From: Motilibacter deserti
GTDB lineage: Bacteria > Actinomycetota > Actinomycetes > Motilibacterales > Motilibacteraceae
Assembly: GCF_011250635.1 (NCBI RefSeq)
Contig: NZ_JAANNP010000002.1
Coordinates: 62,001-126,000 of the forward strand
Reading direction: 5' to 3'
DNA length: 64,000 nt
Shown: piece after piece, positions 7,877-16,184 of the stretch
How the letters are laid out: each line of letters starts with the position of its first letter
Numbering within the stretch: the stretch's first letter is position 1
Notes under the pieces: generated by a model
What the model was told of the DNA's origin: nothing
Databases searched by the model: none
The model's input: the letters and a program-made list of their open reading frames with translations, nothing else
Translations under genes and position numbers: made by a program

Positions 7877-8710
7877 GTGGCGGGCTGGGAGGAGATAGGC
7901 GAAGACCTCTTCCGGCGTCGGTACGACCCGCTGGACGTCAGCGTCTGCGTCGTCCGCTCGGCGGACGGGCTGCTCGTCGTCGACACCCGGTCCTCGCACC
8001 GGGAGGCCGACGAGGTCCGGCGGGACCTGCGCGAGCTGAGCGACGCCCCAGTGCGCTGGGTGGTCAACACCCACGCCCACTACGACCACTCCTTCGGCAA
8101 CGCGTGCTTCGCGCCGGCGGCACCGGTCTACGGGCACCGGCTCGTGCCCGCGCACCTGGAGGCGTACGAAGTGCCGATGCTCGCCCGCTGGGTCGCGGAG
8201 GGCAAGGAGCCGCGGGAGGAGTGGGCCGAGGTCGTCATCACGCCGCCGACCGAGCTCGTGGACGACCGGGCCGTGCTCGACGTCGGCGGCCGGCGCGTGG
8301 AGCTGCTGCATTTCGGCCGCGGCCACACCGACAACGACCTGGTCGTCCACGTCCCGCACGCGGGCGCCTGGCTGGTCGGGGACCTGGTGGAGGAGTCCGG
8401 CCCGCCGATGTACGGCACGGGCAGCTTCCCGCTCGACTGGCCGGCCACGCTTGGGCGCCTGCGCGGCCGGGTGCCGGCCGCCGCCGTCCTCGTTCCCGGC
8501 CACGGCACCGTGGTCGACCCGGCGTACGCGGCGGCGCAGCAGGAGCAGCTGGGGCAGGTCGCGGGGCTGATCCGCGAGCTGCACTCGGCCGGCGTCGCCG
8601 AGGCGGACGCGGTCGCCGCCGGCGCGGGCCGGTGGCCGTGGGGGCCCGAGGTCGTCGGCCCCGCAGTGCGCGACGGCTACGCCCAGCTCAGAGCCAACCG
8701 TTGCGCTTGA
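7877..8710 (+). CDS. MBL fold metallo-hydrolase
   Basis: A 277-residue metallo-beta-lactamase fold protein. The zinc motif HxHxDH is seen as NTHAHYDH (residues 66, 68, 70, 71), with later ligands in LHFGRGHTDNDLVVHVP, LVGDLVEESGPP and VPGHGTVV. This pattern is common to class B-like hydrolases and glyoxalase II relatives. GTG 7877 is chosen as start because conserved sequence begins there (AGWEEIGEDLFRRRYDP); it lies seven bases after the preceding stop, so the two genes may form an operon. The last 23 bases overlap the end of the convergent corA gene. Substrate unknown. Confidence 0.85.
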   Translation: MAGWEEIGEDLFRRRYDPLDVSVCVVRSADGLLVVDTRSSHREADEVRRDLRELSDAPVRWVVNTHAHYDHSFGNACFAPAAPVYGHRLVPAHLEAYEVPMLARWVAEGKEPREEWAEVVITPPTELVDDRAVLDVGGRRVELLHFGRGHTDNDLVVHVPHAGAWLVGDLVEESGPPMYGTGSFPLDWPATLGRLRGRVPAAAVLVPGHGTVVDPAYAAAQQEQLGQVAGLIRELHSAGVAEADAVAAGAGRWPWGPEVVGPAVRDGYAQLRANRCA

Positions 8711-9770
8711 ACCCGCGGTAGAGCAGCGTGCACGCGGTGAAGATGACGAGCAGCACCAGCGGGTAGCCGAACCTCCACCGCAGCTCCGGCATGTGGTCGA
8801 AGTTCATGCCGTAGATGCCCGCCACGGCGGTGGGCACGGCCGCGATGGCCACCCACGCCGAGATCTTGCGCATGTCCTCGTTCTCGTGGATCTGCACCTG
8901 CGCGAAGGCCACCTGCAGGATCGAGGTCAGCAGCTCGTCGTAGCCCGTGACCTGCTCGCGGACGCGGGTGAGGTGGTCCTCCACGTCGCGGAAGTAGGCC
9001 TTGAGGCTCCCCTTGCCCTTCGCGAACTGCGAGACGAGCAGCCGCATCGGCAGCTCGAGCGGGGCGACGGCGTGCTTGAGCTCGAGCACCTCGCGCTTGA
9101 GCTGGTAGATCCGCTCGATCTCACGTGTGCGCTCCGGCGCCAGCACCGACTGCTCGATCTCGTCGACGTCGGCCTGCAGCGCGTCGGCCACGGAGACGTA
9201 GTCGTCGACGATGCGGTCGGCGACGGTGTAGAGCACGGCCATCGGGCCGAGGCGGAGCAGCTCGTCGTCGCTCTCGAGCCGGCGCCGGATGCCGCGCAGG
9301 TCGCCGTGCTCGCCGTGCCGCACGGTGACGACGAAGTGGTCGCCGACGAAGACCATGACCTCGCCGCTCTCGACGATCTGGCTGGTCTCGGTGACCGTCT
9401 CGTGCGGGACGTAGCGCACGGTCTTGAACACCGCGAAGAGCATGCCCTCGTAGCGCTCGAGCTTGGGCCGCTGGTGGGCGTTGACCGCGTCCTCCACGGC
9501 GAGCGGGTGCAGCCCGAACTCCTCGGCGATGTCGGTGAGCTGCGCCTCGGTCGGCTCGTGCAGCCCGATCCAGACGAAACCGCCGCCCGCCTCGGCCTTG
9601 TCGAGGGCCTTGCGGTAGCTCTCCACCTCGTTGTCGCGCTCGCCGTCGATGTAGACACCGCAGTCCACCACGGCGTCCCGCTCCACCGGGCTCGGCTGCT
9701 CGGCCCCGACGACGCCCGGTCGGCCGCGGTGCGGGCGGGGCAGGCGCGACGGGCCGGGGAGCAATGGCAT
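8688..9770 (-). CDS. corA: CorA family magnesium/cobalt transporter
   Basis: A 360-residue protein with a long soluble N-terminal domain (GGFVWIGLHEPTEAQL, LHPLAVEDAVNAHQRPKLE, VFKTVRYV), a long helical stalk, and two C-terminal membrane helices separated by the CorA signature YGMNFDHMPELRW near residue 318. It ends with the basic tail RGFKRNGWL. The family forms pentameric channels for Mg2+ and related ions. ATG 9770 is preceded by GCAGGAGG, a strong ribosome binding site, and a TAGGCT -10 lies about 40 bases upstream. The window also contains part of an MgtE-N-like gene at its left edge. Confidence 0.92.
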   Translation of the reverse strand: MPLLPGPSRLPRPHRGRPGVVGAEQPSPVERDAVVDCGVYIDGERDNEVESYRKALDKAEAGGGFVWIGLHEPTEAQLTDIAEEFGLHPLAVEDAVNAHQRPKLERYEGMLFAVFKTVRYVPHETVTETSQIVESGEVMVFVGDHFVVTVRHGEHGDLRGIRRRLESDDELLRLGPMAVLYTVADRIVDDYVSVADALQADVDEIEQSVLAPERTREIERIYQLKREVLELKHAVAPLELPMRLLVSQFAKGKGSLKAYFRDVEDHLTRVREQVTGYDELLTSILQVAFAQVQIHENEDMRKISAWVAIAAVPTAVAGIYGMNFDHMPELRWRFGYPLVLLVIFTACTLLYRGFKRNGWL

Positions 9771-9858
9771 GGCGCAGTCCCTCCTGCAGTGTGCGGGCCG
9801 ACCGTCCAGCCTATGCCCCGTTGATCGCACTGCCGTACGCGTGCGCGAGCCTGGTCGG

Positions 9859-10932
9859 GTGAACACTGAGCGACTCGCGGGCCACTTCGAGCTGCAGGGC
9901 GGGCACTGCGCCCGGCTCGGCTCCCCGATGTACGCGGCGCTGCTCGCGCGCGCGGCCGAGGAGCTGCGCTCCGGAGGGGCCGTCGCCGGGGTCCTTGCCC
10001 CGTGGGCGGACGCCCCGGCGGACGACATGGTCCCGCTGCGCTTCCTCGGCGGGCTGCACCGGCTGGTGCTCGAGCGCGCCGCCCCCCGGCTCGCGCTGCA
10101 CTACCCGTCCGTCGGCGGGACGTTCTCCGACGTCGACGCGGCGTGGCGTGAGCTCGAGGCGACGGCGGTCGAGCACTCCGACGAGCTCGCCCGCTGGATG
10201 CAGTCGCCGCCGCAGACCAACGAGCCGGGGCGGGCGGCGGTCCTGGCCGGCGGCCTGCGGTTCGCGACCGCCGCCCGGGCGGGGCAGCGCTCGGCCCGCG
10301 TATGCCTCGTCGAGCTCGGCGCCAGTGCCGGCCTCAACCTCAACGTCGACCGCTACCGGGTCACGGGCGCGGGCGCCGAATGGGGGCCGCCCGGCTCTGC
10401 CGTCGGCTTCGAGTCGGCCTGGGAGGGCGCCCCGCCGCCGGACGCCGACGTGCAGCTGGTGGAGCGGCGGGGCTACGACCTCGCCCCGGTGGACGCCTCG
10501 TCGACCGAGGGCCGCCTGCTGCTGACGGCGTACGTCTGGGCGGACCAGGTGGAGCGCTTCGAGCGGCTGCGGGCCGCTCTCGACATCGTCGCGCAGCACC
10601 CGGTGCCCGTCGAGCGGGCGTCTGCGGCCGACGCGCTGGACCGGGTAGAGCTTCAGCCGGGCACCACGACCGTGCTGTGGCACAGCGTGTTCTGGCAGTA
10701 CGTCGCCCCCGCCGAGCAGGAAAGGCTCACCACGCGGATCGCGGAACTCGGCGCACAGGCGACGCCCGATGCACATTTCGCACATCTGTCGTTGGAGGCG
10801 GGGCAGGACCGGGCGCCGGGGGCGGACCACGTCGTGACGCTCGAGTCCTGGCCGGAGGGGGAGCGGCGCGTCCTCGGGACCGCGCGGGCCCACGGCGTAC
10901 CCGTCCACTGGGCGCCGCGGGCCCTCGACTGA
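9859..10932 (+). CDS. DUF2332 domain-containing protein
   Basis: The 357-residue product matches the DUF2332 family: LAGHFELQGGHCARLGSPMYAAL at the N terminus, RFLGGLHRLVLE, ALHYPSVGG, QTNEPGRAAVLAGGL, LVELGASAGLNLNVDRYR and TTTVLWHSVFWQYV. The VELGASAGLNL loop resembles an S-adenosylmethionine-binding glycine loop, so a methyltransferase-like fold is possible, but no activity is known to me. Start GTG 9859 is the first in-frame start just before the conserved region; GTG 9841 is an alternative. It is convergent with the membrane partner of the sigma factor at 10939. Confidence 0.8.
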   Translation: MNTERLAGHFELQGGHCARLGSPMYAALLARAAEELRSGGAVAGVLAPWADAPADDMVPLRFLGGLHRLVLERAAPRLALHYPSVGGTFSDVDAAWRELEATAVEHSDELARWMQSPPQTNEPGRAAVLAGGLRFATAARAGQRSARVCLVELGASAGLNLNVDRYRVTGAGAEWGPPGSAVGFESAWEGAPPPDADVQLVERRGYDLAPVDASSTEGRLLLTAYVWADQVERFERLRAALDIVAQHPVPVERASAADALDRVELQPGTTTVLWHSVFWQYVAPAEQERLTTRIAELGAQATPDAHFAHLSLEAGQDRAPGADHVVTLESWPEGERRVLGTARAHGVPVHWAPRALD

Positions 10933-10938
10933 GCGGCG

Positions 10939-11685
10939 TCAGCCCGCGCCCACCTCGTTGTGCCCGGCGGGCAGCTGCTCGCCGTCCGCCGCGTACGCCG
11001 TCAGCCCCTCCACCTCGGGGTGCGCGCCGCCCGACGGGCCCGACGCCCACCACAGCACTACGGACGGGTCCTCGCTCCAGCGGGCCGTCCTCCCCTCGAC
11101 GGGGGAGCCGTCGACCGTGACCGAGACCCGCGCGGCGTCGCCGACGTAGTAGCCGAACAGCCGCCAGGTGCTGCCCTCGGCCACGAGCTGGCCGGCGTGG
11201 AAGCCGGGGGCGTCGGCGCGGCCGTCGAACTCGTTCGTGAAGGTGCCCGGCGTGATGCGGCCGGTGGCGGCGTCGAGCACGCCCTCCTGGAGGCCGAACT
11301 CGATATCGGGCAACTGTGGTTCGTCCACGGGCGTCACGTAGAGCACGCGCTCACCTGCGCCGAGCGGCTCACCGGTGCGCACGACCTCGCCCAGCGGCTG
11401 CCCGCCGGAAGTGACGGAGAGGGCGGGGCCCGCCTCCTCGGCCCCGCCCGGCGCCGCGGGGGCGGCCCCCGGCGCCGGGGCCTCGGCGGCGTCACCGAGT
11501 GAGCCGAGGCGCACCGCACCGACCCCGACGACCGCCGCCACGGCGACCGCTGCCGCCACGGCCGAAGCGGACTTGCGCGCACGACGCCGGTGGCCGCGGA
11601 CGACGATCTCCTCAGCGGTGGCGCCGAGGCCGAACGCGGGGGTCAGGTCCCGCAGCTCCTCGCGCAGCTGGTCCTCGGTCCTCAT
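10939..11685 (-). CDS. membrane protein paired with SigE-family sigma factor
   Basis: The 248-residue product has a charged cytoplasmic N terminus of about 38 residues (MRTEDQLREELRDLTPAF, RRRARK), one membrane helix near residues 39-58 (SAVAAAVAVAAVVGVGAV), a Pro/Ala/Gly linker and a 150-residue outer domain. The layout is that of proteins encoded directly after SigE-family ECF sigma genes, but I see no zinc anti-sigma HxxxCxxC motif, so an anti-sigma role is only a guess. The ATG overlaps the sigma stop as TGATG, showing translational coupling. Confidence 0.65.
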   Translation of the reverse strand: MRTEDQLREELRDLTPAFGLGATAEEIVVRGHRRRARKSASAVAAAVAVAAVVGVGAVRLGSLGDAAEAPAPGAAPAAPGGAEEAGPALSVTSGGQPLGEVVRTGEPLGAGERVLYVTPVDEPQLPDIEFGLQEGVLDAATGRITPGTFTNEFDGRADAPGFHAGQLVAEGSTWRLFGYYVGDAARVSVTVDGSPVEGRTARWSEDPSVVLWWASGPSGGAHPEVEGLTAYAADGEQLPAGHNEVGAG

Positions 11686-12224
11686 CAGGTCCTCCTCGAA
11701 GGGTGGGGGATGGCGCGCTCGTCGTCCCGCAGGCCGGGGGAGACGCGCAGCTTCGCGAGCGCCTTGGACGCAGTGCTCTTCACGGTTCCGCGCGAGATCC
11801 CGAGGTCGTCGGCAACCTGCGCCTCGCTGAGGTCGGCGTAGTAGCGGAGCACGACGACCGCCCGCTCGCGCCGGGTCAGCACGCCGAGGGCCTGGGCCAG
11901 CGCAAGCCTGCTGTCGATCGTCCCGGTCGCGTCGGGCGCCGGGGAGAGGTCGGGCAGCTGCTCGCTCGGCGCCTCCCGCCACGGCCGGCGCCGCCAGCGG
12001 TCGACGTGGGCGTTGACCAGCACACGGCGGGTGTAGGCGTACGCGTCGTCTGCCCGCACGCGGCGCCAGGCCGCGTACGTCTTCAGCAGCGCCGTCTGCA
12101 CCAGGTCGCGCGCCGCCTCGCGCTCGCCGGTCAGCAGCCACGCCGCCTGCAGGAGGCCGGGGCTCGCCGACCGGACGAAGTCGGCGAACTCGGCGTCGGC
12201 GGTGGAGCGTTCCGTTCTGTGCAC
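11685..12224 (-). CDS. SigE-family ECF RNA polymerase sigma factor
   Basis: The 179-residue product contains region 2 (FADFVRSASPGLLQAAWLL, AARDLVQTALLKTYAAW, YTRRVLVNAHVDRWRRRPW) and region 4 (ALGVLTRRERAVVVLRYYAD, LSEAQVADDLGISRGTVKS, ASKALAKLR). The short linker and the NAHVDRWRRR motif are typical of the actinobacterial SigE family of ECF sigma factors. The start is GTG 12224. Directly upstream is a GGCAACC-N16-CGTA sequence that may be an autoregulated ECF promoter. The next gene, overlapping by one base, encodes a single-pass membrane protein likely to act with it. Confidence 0.9.
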   Translation of the reverse strand: MHRTERSTADAEFADFVRSASPGLLQAAWLLTGEREAARDLVQTALLKTYAAWRRVRADDAYAYTRRVLVNAHVDRWRRRPWREAPSEQLPDLSPAPDATGTIDSRLALAQALGVLTRRERAVVVLRYYADLSEAQVADDLGISRGTVKSTASKALAKLRVSPGLRDDERAIPHPSRRT

Positions 12225-12233
12225 ACCGTCTTC

Positions 12234-12260
12234 TACGGAGGACCCGCCCCGGAGGTTGCC
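12234..12260 (-). promoter_or_regulatory. candidate ECF-type promoter of the sigma gene
   Basis: On the minus strand GGCAACC (12260-12254) is followed after 16 bases by CGTA (12237-12234), nine bases before the GTG start. An AAC -35 core and CGT -10 core with 16-base spacing are typical of ECF sigma targets, suggesting autoregulation. No transcription data support it. Confidence 0.35.
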
Positions 12261-12264
12261 TGGC

Positions 12265-13701
12265 TCAGCCCGGCAGCGGCGCCGCGTGGGCCGCGACGAT
12301 CCGGCCCGTGGGGTCCACTGCCGCGCGGACGGCCTGCAGCCGGCGCAGCGTCGGAGCGTCCCAGAGCGCGCCGGGCGGGACGCGGCCGTCGCAGAACCCG
12401 GCGTACCTGCGCGTGGAGGCCCAGGGTCCGACGGCTCCGGCGACGGCGGCGACGTCCGCGTGCGCGGCGCCGTCGCCCCGTGGCACGGCCACGGCGAAGA
12501 GGGAGAAGCGCCCCTCGACGAGGGCCAGTGCGCCGCCGCCGGCCGCCGGCCGCGACAGCGCGCCGCCCAGCTGGCGCAGCTCCGTCGAGACGACCGACGT
12601 GCGGGCGTCCGGGCCGGCCACGGCCAGCAGGGCGTCGACCGCGGGCGCGGGCAGGGACGCGAGGAGCCGGTGCTCGGAGACGGCCGCGGTCGGGCCACCG
12701 GGGTCGCCGTGCAGGCGGGCCAGCGCCTCGGCCGGGACGGTCGCGAAGGTGTCGGACTCGGGTGCGAGGGCGCGCAGCGGGGCGAGCATCCGCCCGGCCT
12801 CCGGCTCGGGCGCCACGACCGCGCCGTCGACCACGACGAGGCGGCGCCCGCGCAGCGGCGACGGGACCGCCGGCAGGTCGGGCAGCCGGAGCAGCCGCAG
12901 CGCGGTGGTCACCTCGTCTGGCGCGGCGTCGGCCCACTCCGCCCAGGCCGGCAGGACGCGGCCGGCGTCGCGCAGGTCCCACACCAGCCAGCCGGCGTAC
13001 GCGGTGGCGACCTCGTGCAGCGCGAACTCGAGCGCCGTCACCACGCCGAGGCCGCCCCCTCCGCCGCGGAGCGCCCACAGCAGCTCGGGCTCGGAGCCGG
13101 CATCGACCTGCAGCAGCGTGCCGTCCGCGGTGACGAGCTCGGCGGCGGAGACGCTGCCGGACGCCAGCCCGCGCGAGCGCGCGAGCCAGCCGAGCCCGCC
13201 CAGCAGGGTGTAGCCGACGACGCCGACCTCCGGCGAGGACCCGTGCAGGCCGGCCAGGCCGAAGGGGCTGCTGGCGCTGACCACGTCCTCCCACAGCACC
13301 CCGGCGCCGACCCGCGCCCGCCGCCGCACCGGGTCCACCTGCACGTTCGTCATCCCCGCCGTGCGCAGCACGACCACGTCCTCGAGCGCGGGCAGCGCCG
13401 CCGCCGCGTGCCCGGTCCGCTGGACCGCGACCCGGAGCCCGTGCCGCTGCGCCACGCGCAGCACCTCGACGGCCTCGTCGGCGTCCGCGGGATAGGCCAC
13501 GGCGGCCGGCCGCTGGTCGACGGCGAGGTTCCAGGGGCGGCGGGCCCCGTCGTAGCCCGGGTCTCCGGGCAGGTGGACCGCGCCGCCGCAGAGGCCGCGC
13601 AGCGCGTCGGGGCCGAAGGGGGCGCGCGGCCGGACGACGCGTCCCGGGGCCGACGCCGCGGGGGCGTCGAGCGGCGGTACGGCGATCGGGTCGAGCGTCA
13701 C
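12265..13701 (-). CDS. FAD-binding oxidoreductase (VAO/BBE type)
   Basis: A 478-residue flavoprotein of the PCMH/berberine-bridge-enzyme-like type. The FAD domain has VDQRPAAVAYPADADEAVEV, VAVQRTGH with His at about residue 98 as candidate covalent flavin attachment, GLHGSSPEVGVVGYTLLGG and GLGWLARSRGL, then ELLWALRGGGGGLGVVTALEF. The C terminus has AAVDPTGRIVAAH. The second BBE cysteine (CGGGFG-type) is not evident, so a monocovalent flavin is likely if any. GTG 13701 follows a GGAGG ribosome binding site. Substrate unknown; no biosynthetic partners nearby. Confidence 0.85.
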   Translation of the reverse strand: MTLDPIAVPPLDAPAASAPGRVVRPRAPFGPDALRGLCGGAVHLPGDPGYDGARRPWNLAVDQRPAAVAYPADADEAVEVLRVAQRHGLRVAVQRTGHAAAALPALEDVVVLRTAGMTNVQVDPVRRRARVGAGVLWEDVVSASSPFGLAGLHGSSPEVGVVGYTLLGGLGWLARSRGLASGSVSAAELVTADGTLLQVDAGSEPELLWALRGGGGGLGVVTALEFALHEVATAYAGWLVWDLRDAGRVLPAWAEWADAAPDEVTTALRLLRLPDLPAVPSPLRGRRLVVVDGAVVAPEPEAGRMLAPLRALAPESDTFATVPAEALARLHGDPGGPTAAVSEHRLLASLPAPAVDALLAVAGPDARTSVVSTELRQLGGALSRPAAGGGALALVEGRFSLFAVAVPRGDGAAHADVAAVAGAVGPWASTRRYAGFCDGRVPPGALWDAPTLRRLQAVRAAVDPTGRIVAAHAAPLPG

Positions 13702-13816
13702 GGCGGGCCTCCACGGCTGGGGGTCGAGGGCACCACCGTGCGCCGCGGTCCTTGAGAGGGTCTTGCGGCCGGCTTGTGCGGGCCGCCTGCACCGGTGTGC
13801 GCGGCCCGGACGCACG

Positions 13817-13849
13817 CCGGCCGCCGGCGCACGAGGCGCCGGCGGCCGG
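13817..13849 (-). terminator. 14-bp perfect hairpin behind the gene at 13867-14268
   Basis: Arms 13817-13830 and 13836-13849 are exact inverted complements around a five-base loop. It stands about 20 bases after the stop of the upstream minus-strand gene and before the FAD oxidase gene, so it probably ends transcription of the former. There is no U tract, which is common in this phylum. Confidence 0.65.
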
Positions 13850-13866
13850 TCCAGGCGGATGGAGGG

Positions 13867-14268
13867 TCAGGTGCCGTACGGGCGGCTCTGGGTGGAACCG
13901 TGGCCGGACCCGCGCGGCTGGCCGGGGTTCGTGGGGTCGCCGCCGGTCGTCGGGTTCTGAACCGGGCCGGTCGTGGCCCCCGAGACCGGCGAGCCACTGG
14001 CGGGCGCGGGCGGCGCCTCCGGCGTGGCGGCGAGCGGGTCGCCGCCGGAGGGCTCGGCGCCGGCGGCCAGCTCCTCGCGGCGCTGCCGCATGACGTTGAG
14101 CACCAGCAGTCGGCCGGCGTGCGCCTCCTCGTAGGCGATCAGCTGCTCGAGGGACGGCAGGTCGAGCGTGCGGATGCGGTGTTGCAGGGTGCCCGCCGGG
14201 AGGTGGTCGTAGTCCGGGAGCGGAAGCTCGCTGTGGGCGGGGACGGCCTGCTCGTTGGGTTCAGCCAT
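13867..14268 (-). CDS. conserved actinobacterial protein of unknown function
   Basis: The 133-residue product has a compact conserved core at residues 13-66 (LPLPDYDHLPAGTLQHRIRT, LDLPSLEQLIAYEEAHAGR, VLNVMRQRREEL) followed by a low-complexity Pro/Gly/Ser/Thr tail. I recall this LPxYDxLxxxxLxxRIRxL...L..YExxHxxRxxVL core from many actinobacteria, where it precedes disordered tails; function is unknown. The core looks like two to three amphipathic helices. It is monocistronic, with a strong hairpin after the stop. Confidence 0.75.
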   Translation of the reverse strand: MAEPNEQAVPAHSELPLPDYDHLPAGTLQHRIRTLDLPSLEQLIAYEEAHAGRLLVLNVMRQRREELAAGAEPSGGDPLAATPEAPPAPASGSPVSGATTGPVQNPTTGGDPTNPGQPRGSGHGSTQSRPYGT

Positions 14269-14343
14269 GCGGAGTTGCTTCCCGCCCAGAATCCGTACAT
14301 TCCGCATCCGGCGCGGCATCTGGCCGAGAAGCCCCCGGCACGA

Positions 14344-15597
14344 TCACAGCAGCCTTGAGGGCGGGACGAACCGCTCGGCCACCTTCCCCTCGCCCTGATC
14401 GGCGTCGTAGCGGTAGACCGTGCCGCCGTTGATGAACACCTCCTCGGCGCGCGTCTCGCCGCCGAGCGGGTCGCCGGACCAGACGACGACGTCGCCGTCG
14501 AGCCCGGGCTCGAGCGCCCCGACCCGGGAGTCCAGGCCGAGCATGCGGGCGGGGTTCACCGAGATGGCCTCGAGCGCCACGTCGCGGTCGAGCCCCTCCC
14601 GCACAGCGAGCAGGGCCTGCAGCACGAGGAAGTTGACCGGCGCCTCGGGGTGGTCGGTGACGATCGCGATGCGCACCCCCGCCTTGGCGAGGATGCCCGC
14701 GGTCTTGATCGTGTGGCCGCTCAGCTCCGACTTCGCGCGGGAGGTGATGATCGGACCGACTGCCACGGGGATGTCGCGCTCGGCGAGCATGTCGGCGAGC
14801 TTGTGCGCCTCGGTGCCGTGGTTGACCACGAGCCGCAGGCCGTACTCCTCGGCGATCCGGACCGCGGTGGCGATGTCGTCGTGCCGGTGCACGTGCACGT
14901 CCCAGACGAGCTCGCCGGCGAGCAGGGAGGCGACCGCCTCGAGCTCGAGGTCGCGGCGGAAGGGCTCCCCGGCCTTCTCCGCGGCGGCGCGCTGCTCGGC
15001 GTACGCCTTGCCGTCCTCGAGCTTCTGCCGGATGACGAAGGCGATGCCCATGCGCGTCATGGGAAGCTCGCGCGCGGGGGCGGTGTAGAGCTTGGGGTTC
15101 TCCCCGAACGCCGACTTCAGGCTCACCTTGTCGCTGAGCAGCTGCTCGTCGAGGAAGCGGCCGCCCCAGGTCTTCATGGCGGTGCTCAGCCCCGCGAGGC
15201 ACGAGCCGCTGCCGGGCTTGACGCTCACGGTCGTCACGCCCGCCGAGAGCGCGTCGCGGAAGCCGACGTCGTCGCAGTCGATCGCGTCCACCGCACGGAC
15301 GCCGGCGACGCTGGGGGAGGAGGACTCGTTGGTGTCGTCCCCGGTGCCACCCTCGCCCTCCTCGTGGATCCCGATGTGCGTGTGGGCGTCGACAAAGCCC
15401 GGCAGCACCCACTTGCCGATGGCGTCGACCACCCGGGCGCCGTCCGGGACCGCGACGTCGCGGCCCACCTCGGCGATCACCCCGTCGCGGATCAATACCG
15501 TGCCGCCGTCGATGGGCGGGGCAGTGACGGGTACGACCCGCCCCCCGGTGATCGCGACGACCGGAGCGGAGTCGAACGAGCGGTGTGGGAGCGGCAT
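14344..15597 (-). CDS. amidohydrolase (imidazolonepropionase-like)
   Basis: The 417-residue product shows the amidohydrolase layout: a small beta domain (VAITGGRVVPVTAPPIDGG), the metal motif LPGFVDAHTHIG (His 72 and 74), a TIM barrel with VWDVHVHRHDDI and LVVNHGTEAHKL (further His ligands), and IAIVTDHPEAPVN with the catalytic Asp, ending with the GLDGDVVVWSGDPL turn typical of imidazolonepropionase-related amidohydrolases. The exact hydrolysed amide is unknown. Start ATG 15597; a TACACC lies six bases upstream on the minus strand. The DinB gene starts 61 bases further upstream in the same direction. Confidence 0.85.
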   Translation of the reverse strand: MPLPHRSFDSAPVVAITGGRVVPVTAPPIDGGTVLIRDGVIAEVGRDVAVPDGARVVDAIGKWVLPGFVDAHTHIGIHEEGEGGTGDDTNESSSPSVAGVRAVDAIDCDDVGFRDALSAGVTTVSVKPGSGSCLAGLSTAMKTWGGRFLDEQLLSDKVSLKSAFGENPKLYTAPARELPMTRMGIAFVIRQKLEDGKAYAEQRAAAEKAGEPFRRDLELEAVASLLAGELVWDVHVHRHDDIATAVRIAEEYGLRLVVNHGTEAHKLADMLAERDIPVAVGPIITSRAKSELSGHTIKTAGILAKAGVRIAIVTDHPEAPVNFLVLQALLAVREGLDRDVALEAISVNPARMLGLDSRVGALEPGLDGDVVVWSGDPLGGETRAEEVFINGGTVYRYDADQGEGKVAERFVPPSRLL

Positions 15598-15658
15598 GCG
15601 CGCGGTGTACCCGCCCTGTCAGCCCCTGCACATCGCGCCGCTGACCCATCACCGCCGG

Positions 15659-16156
15659 TCAGTCGCGCAACGTCTGCTCGCGCAGGATGTCGGCGTGCCC
15701 GCAGTGCTGGGCGAGCTCGCGCAGCACGTGCAGGTAGACCCAGCGCAACGGAAGCGGGCCGCGCCGGTTGCCGGGCAGCAGGTCGTCCAGGCCGACGCTC
15801 GCCACAGCGCGGCGGGAGGCCTCGCAGGCCTCCCGGTGCGCCCGTCGAACGGAGTCGATGGTGTCGTCGGGCCGCAGGTCGAAGGAGCGGTCGGGGGAGG
15901 CCGGGATGCCGATCTCGCCTCGCGAACGGCCGGTCACGGCCTCGTCGAACCACACCTTCTCCACGAACGTCGCGTGCTTGACCAGGCCGAGCAGGGTGGT
16001 CTTCGAGGGCACGAGCCGCAGCCGGGCCTGCTCCTCGGTGAGCCCGTCCAGGCTGGCGTCCAGCGCCGCCCGGTGCTCGTCGAGGAAGGCCTCGAACTGG
16101 GCCTTCGGCGCGAGCGCGACGGCGGGGTCGGACGAGTGGGCGGAGGAGTGCGGCAC
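15659..16156 (-). CDS. DinB family protein (DUF664-like)
   Basis: The 165-residue four-helix protein shows the DinB/DUF664 pattern: FLDEHRAALDASLDGLTEEQ, SLLGLVKHATFVEKVWF-like helix (LLGLVKHATFVEKVWFDEAV) with the first metal His, and HVLRELAQHCGHADILREQT with the HxxHADILRE motif carrying the other two. In actinobacteria such proteins include mycothiol-dependent enzymes and metal-binding scaffolds. GTG 16156 is the likely start, 28 bases after the DUF4157 gene's stop, so the two are probably co-transcribed. Confidence 0.8.
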   Translation of the reverse strand: MPHSSAHSSDPAVALAPKAQFEAFLDEHRAALDASLDGLTEEQARLRLVPSKTTLLGLVKHATFVEKVWFDEAVTGRSRGEIGIPASPDRSFDLRPDDTIDSVRRAHREACEASRRAVASVGLDDLLPGNRRGPLPLRWVYLHVLRELAQHCGHADILREQTLRD

Positions 16157-16184
16157 GGGGAGAGGTTCCCAGGCCGGCGCCGCC

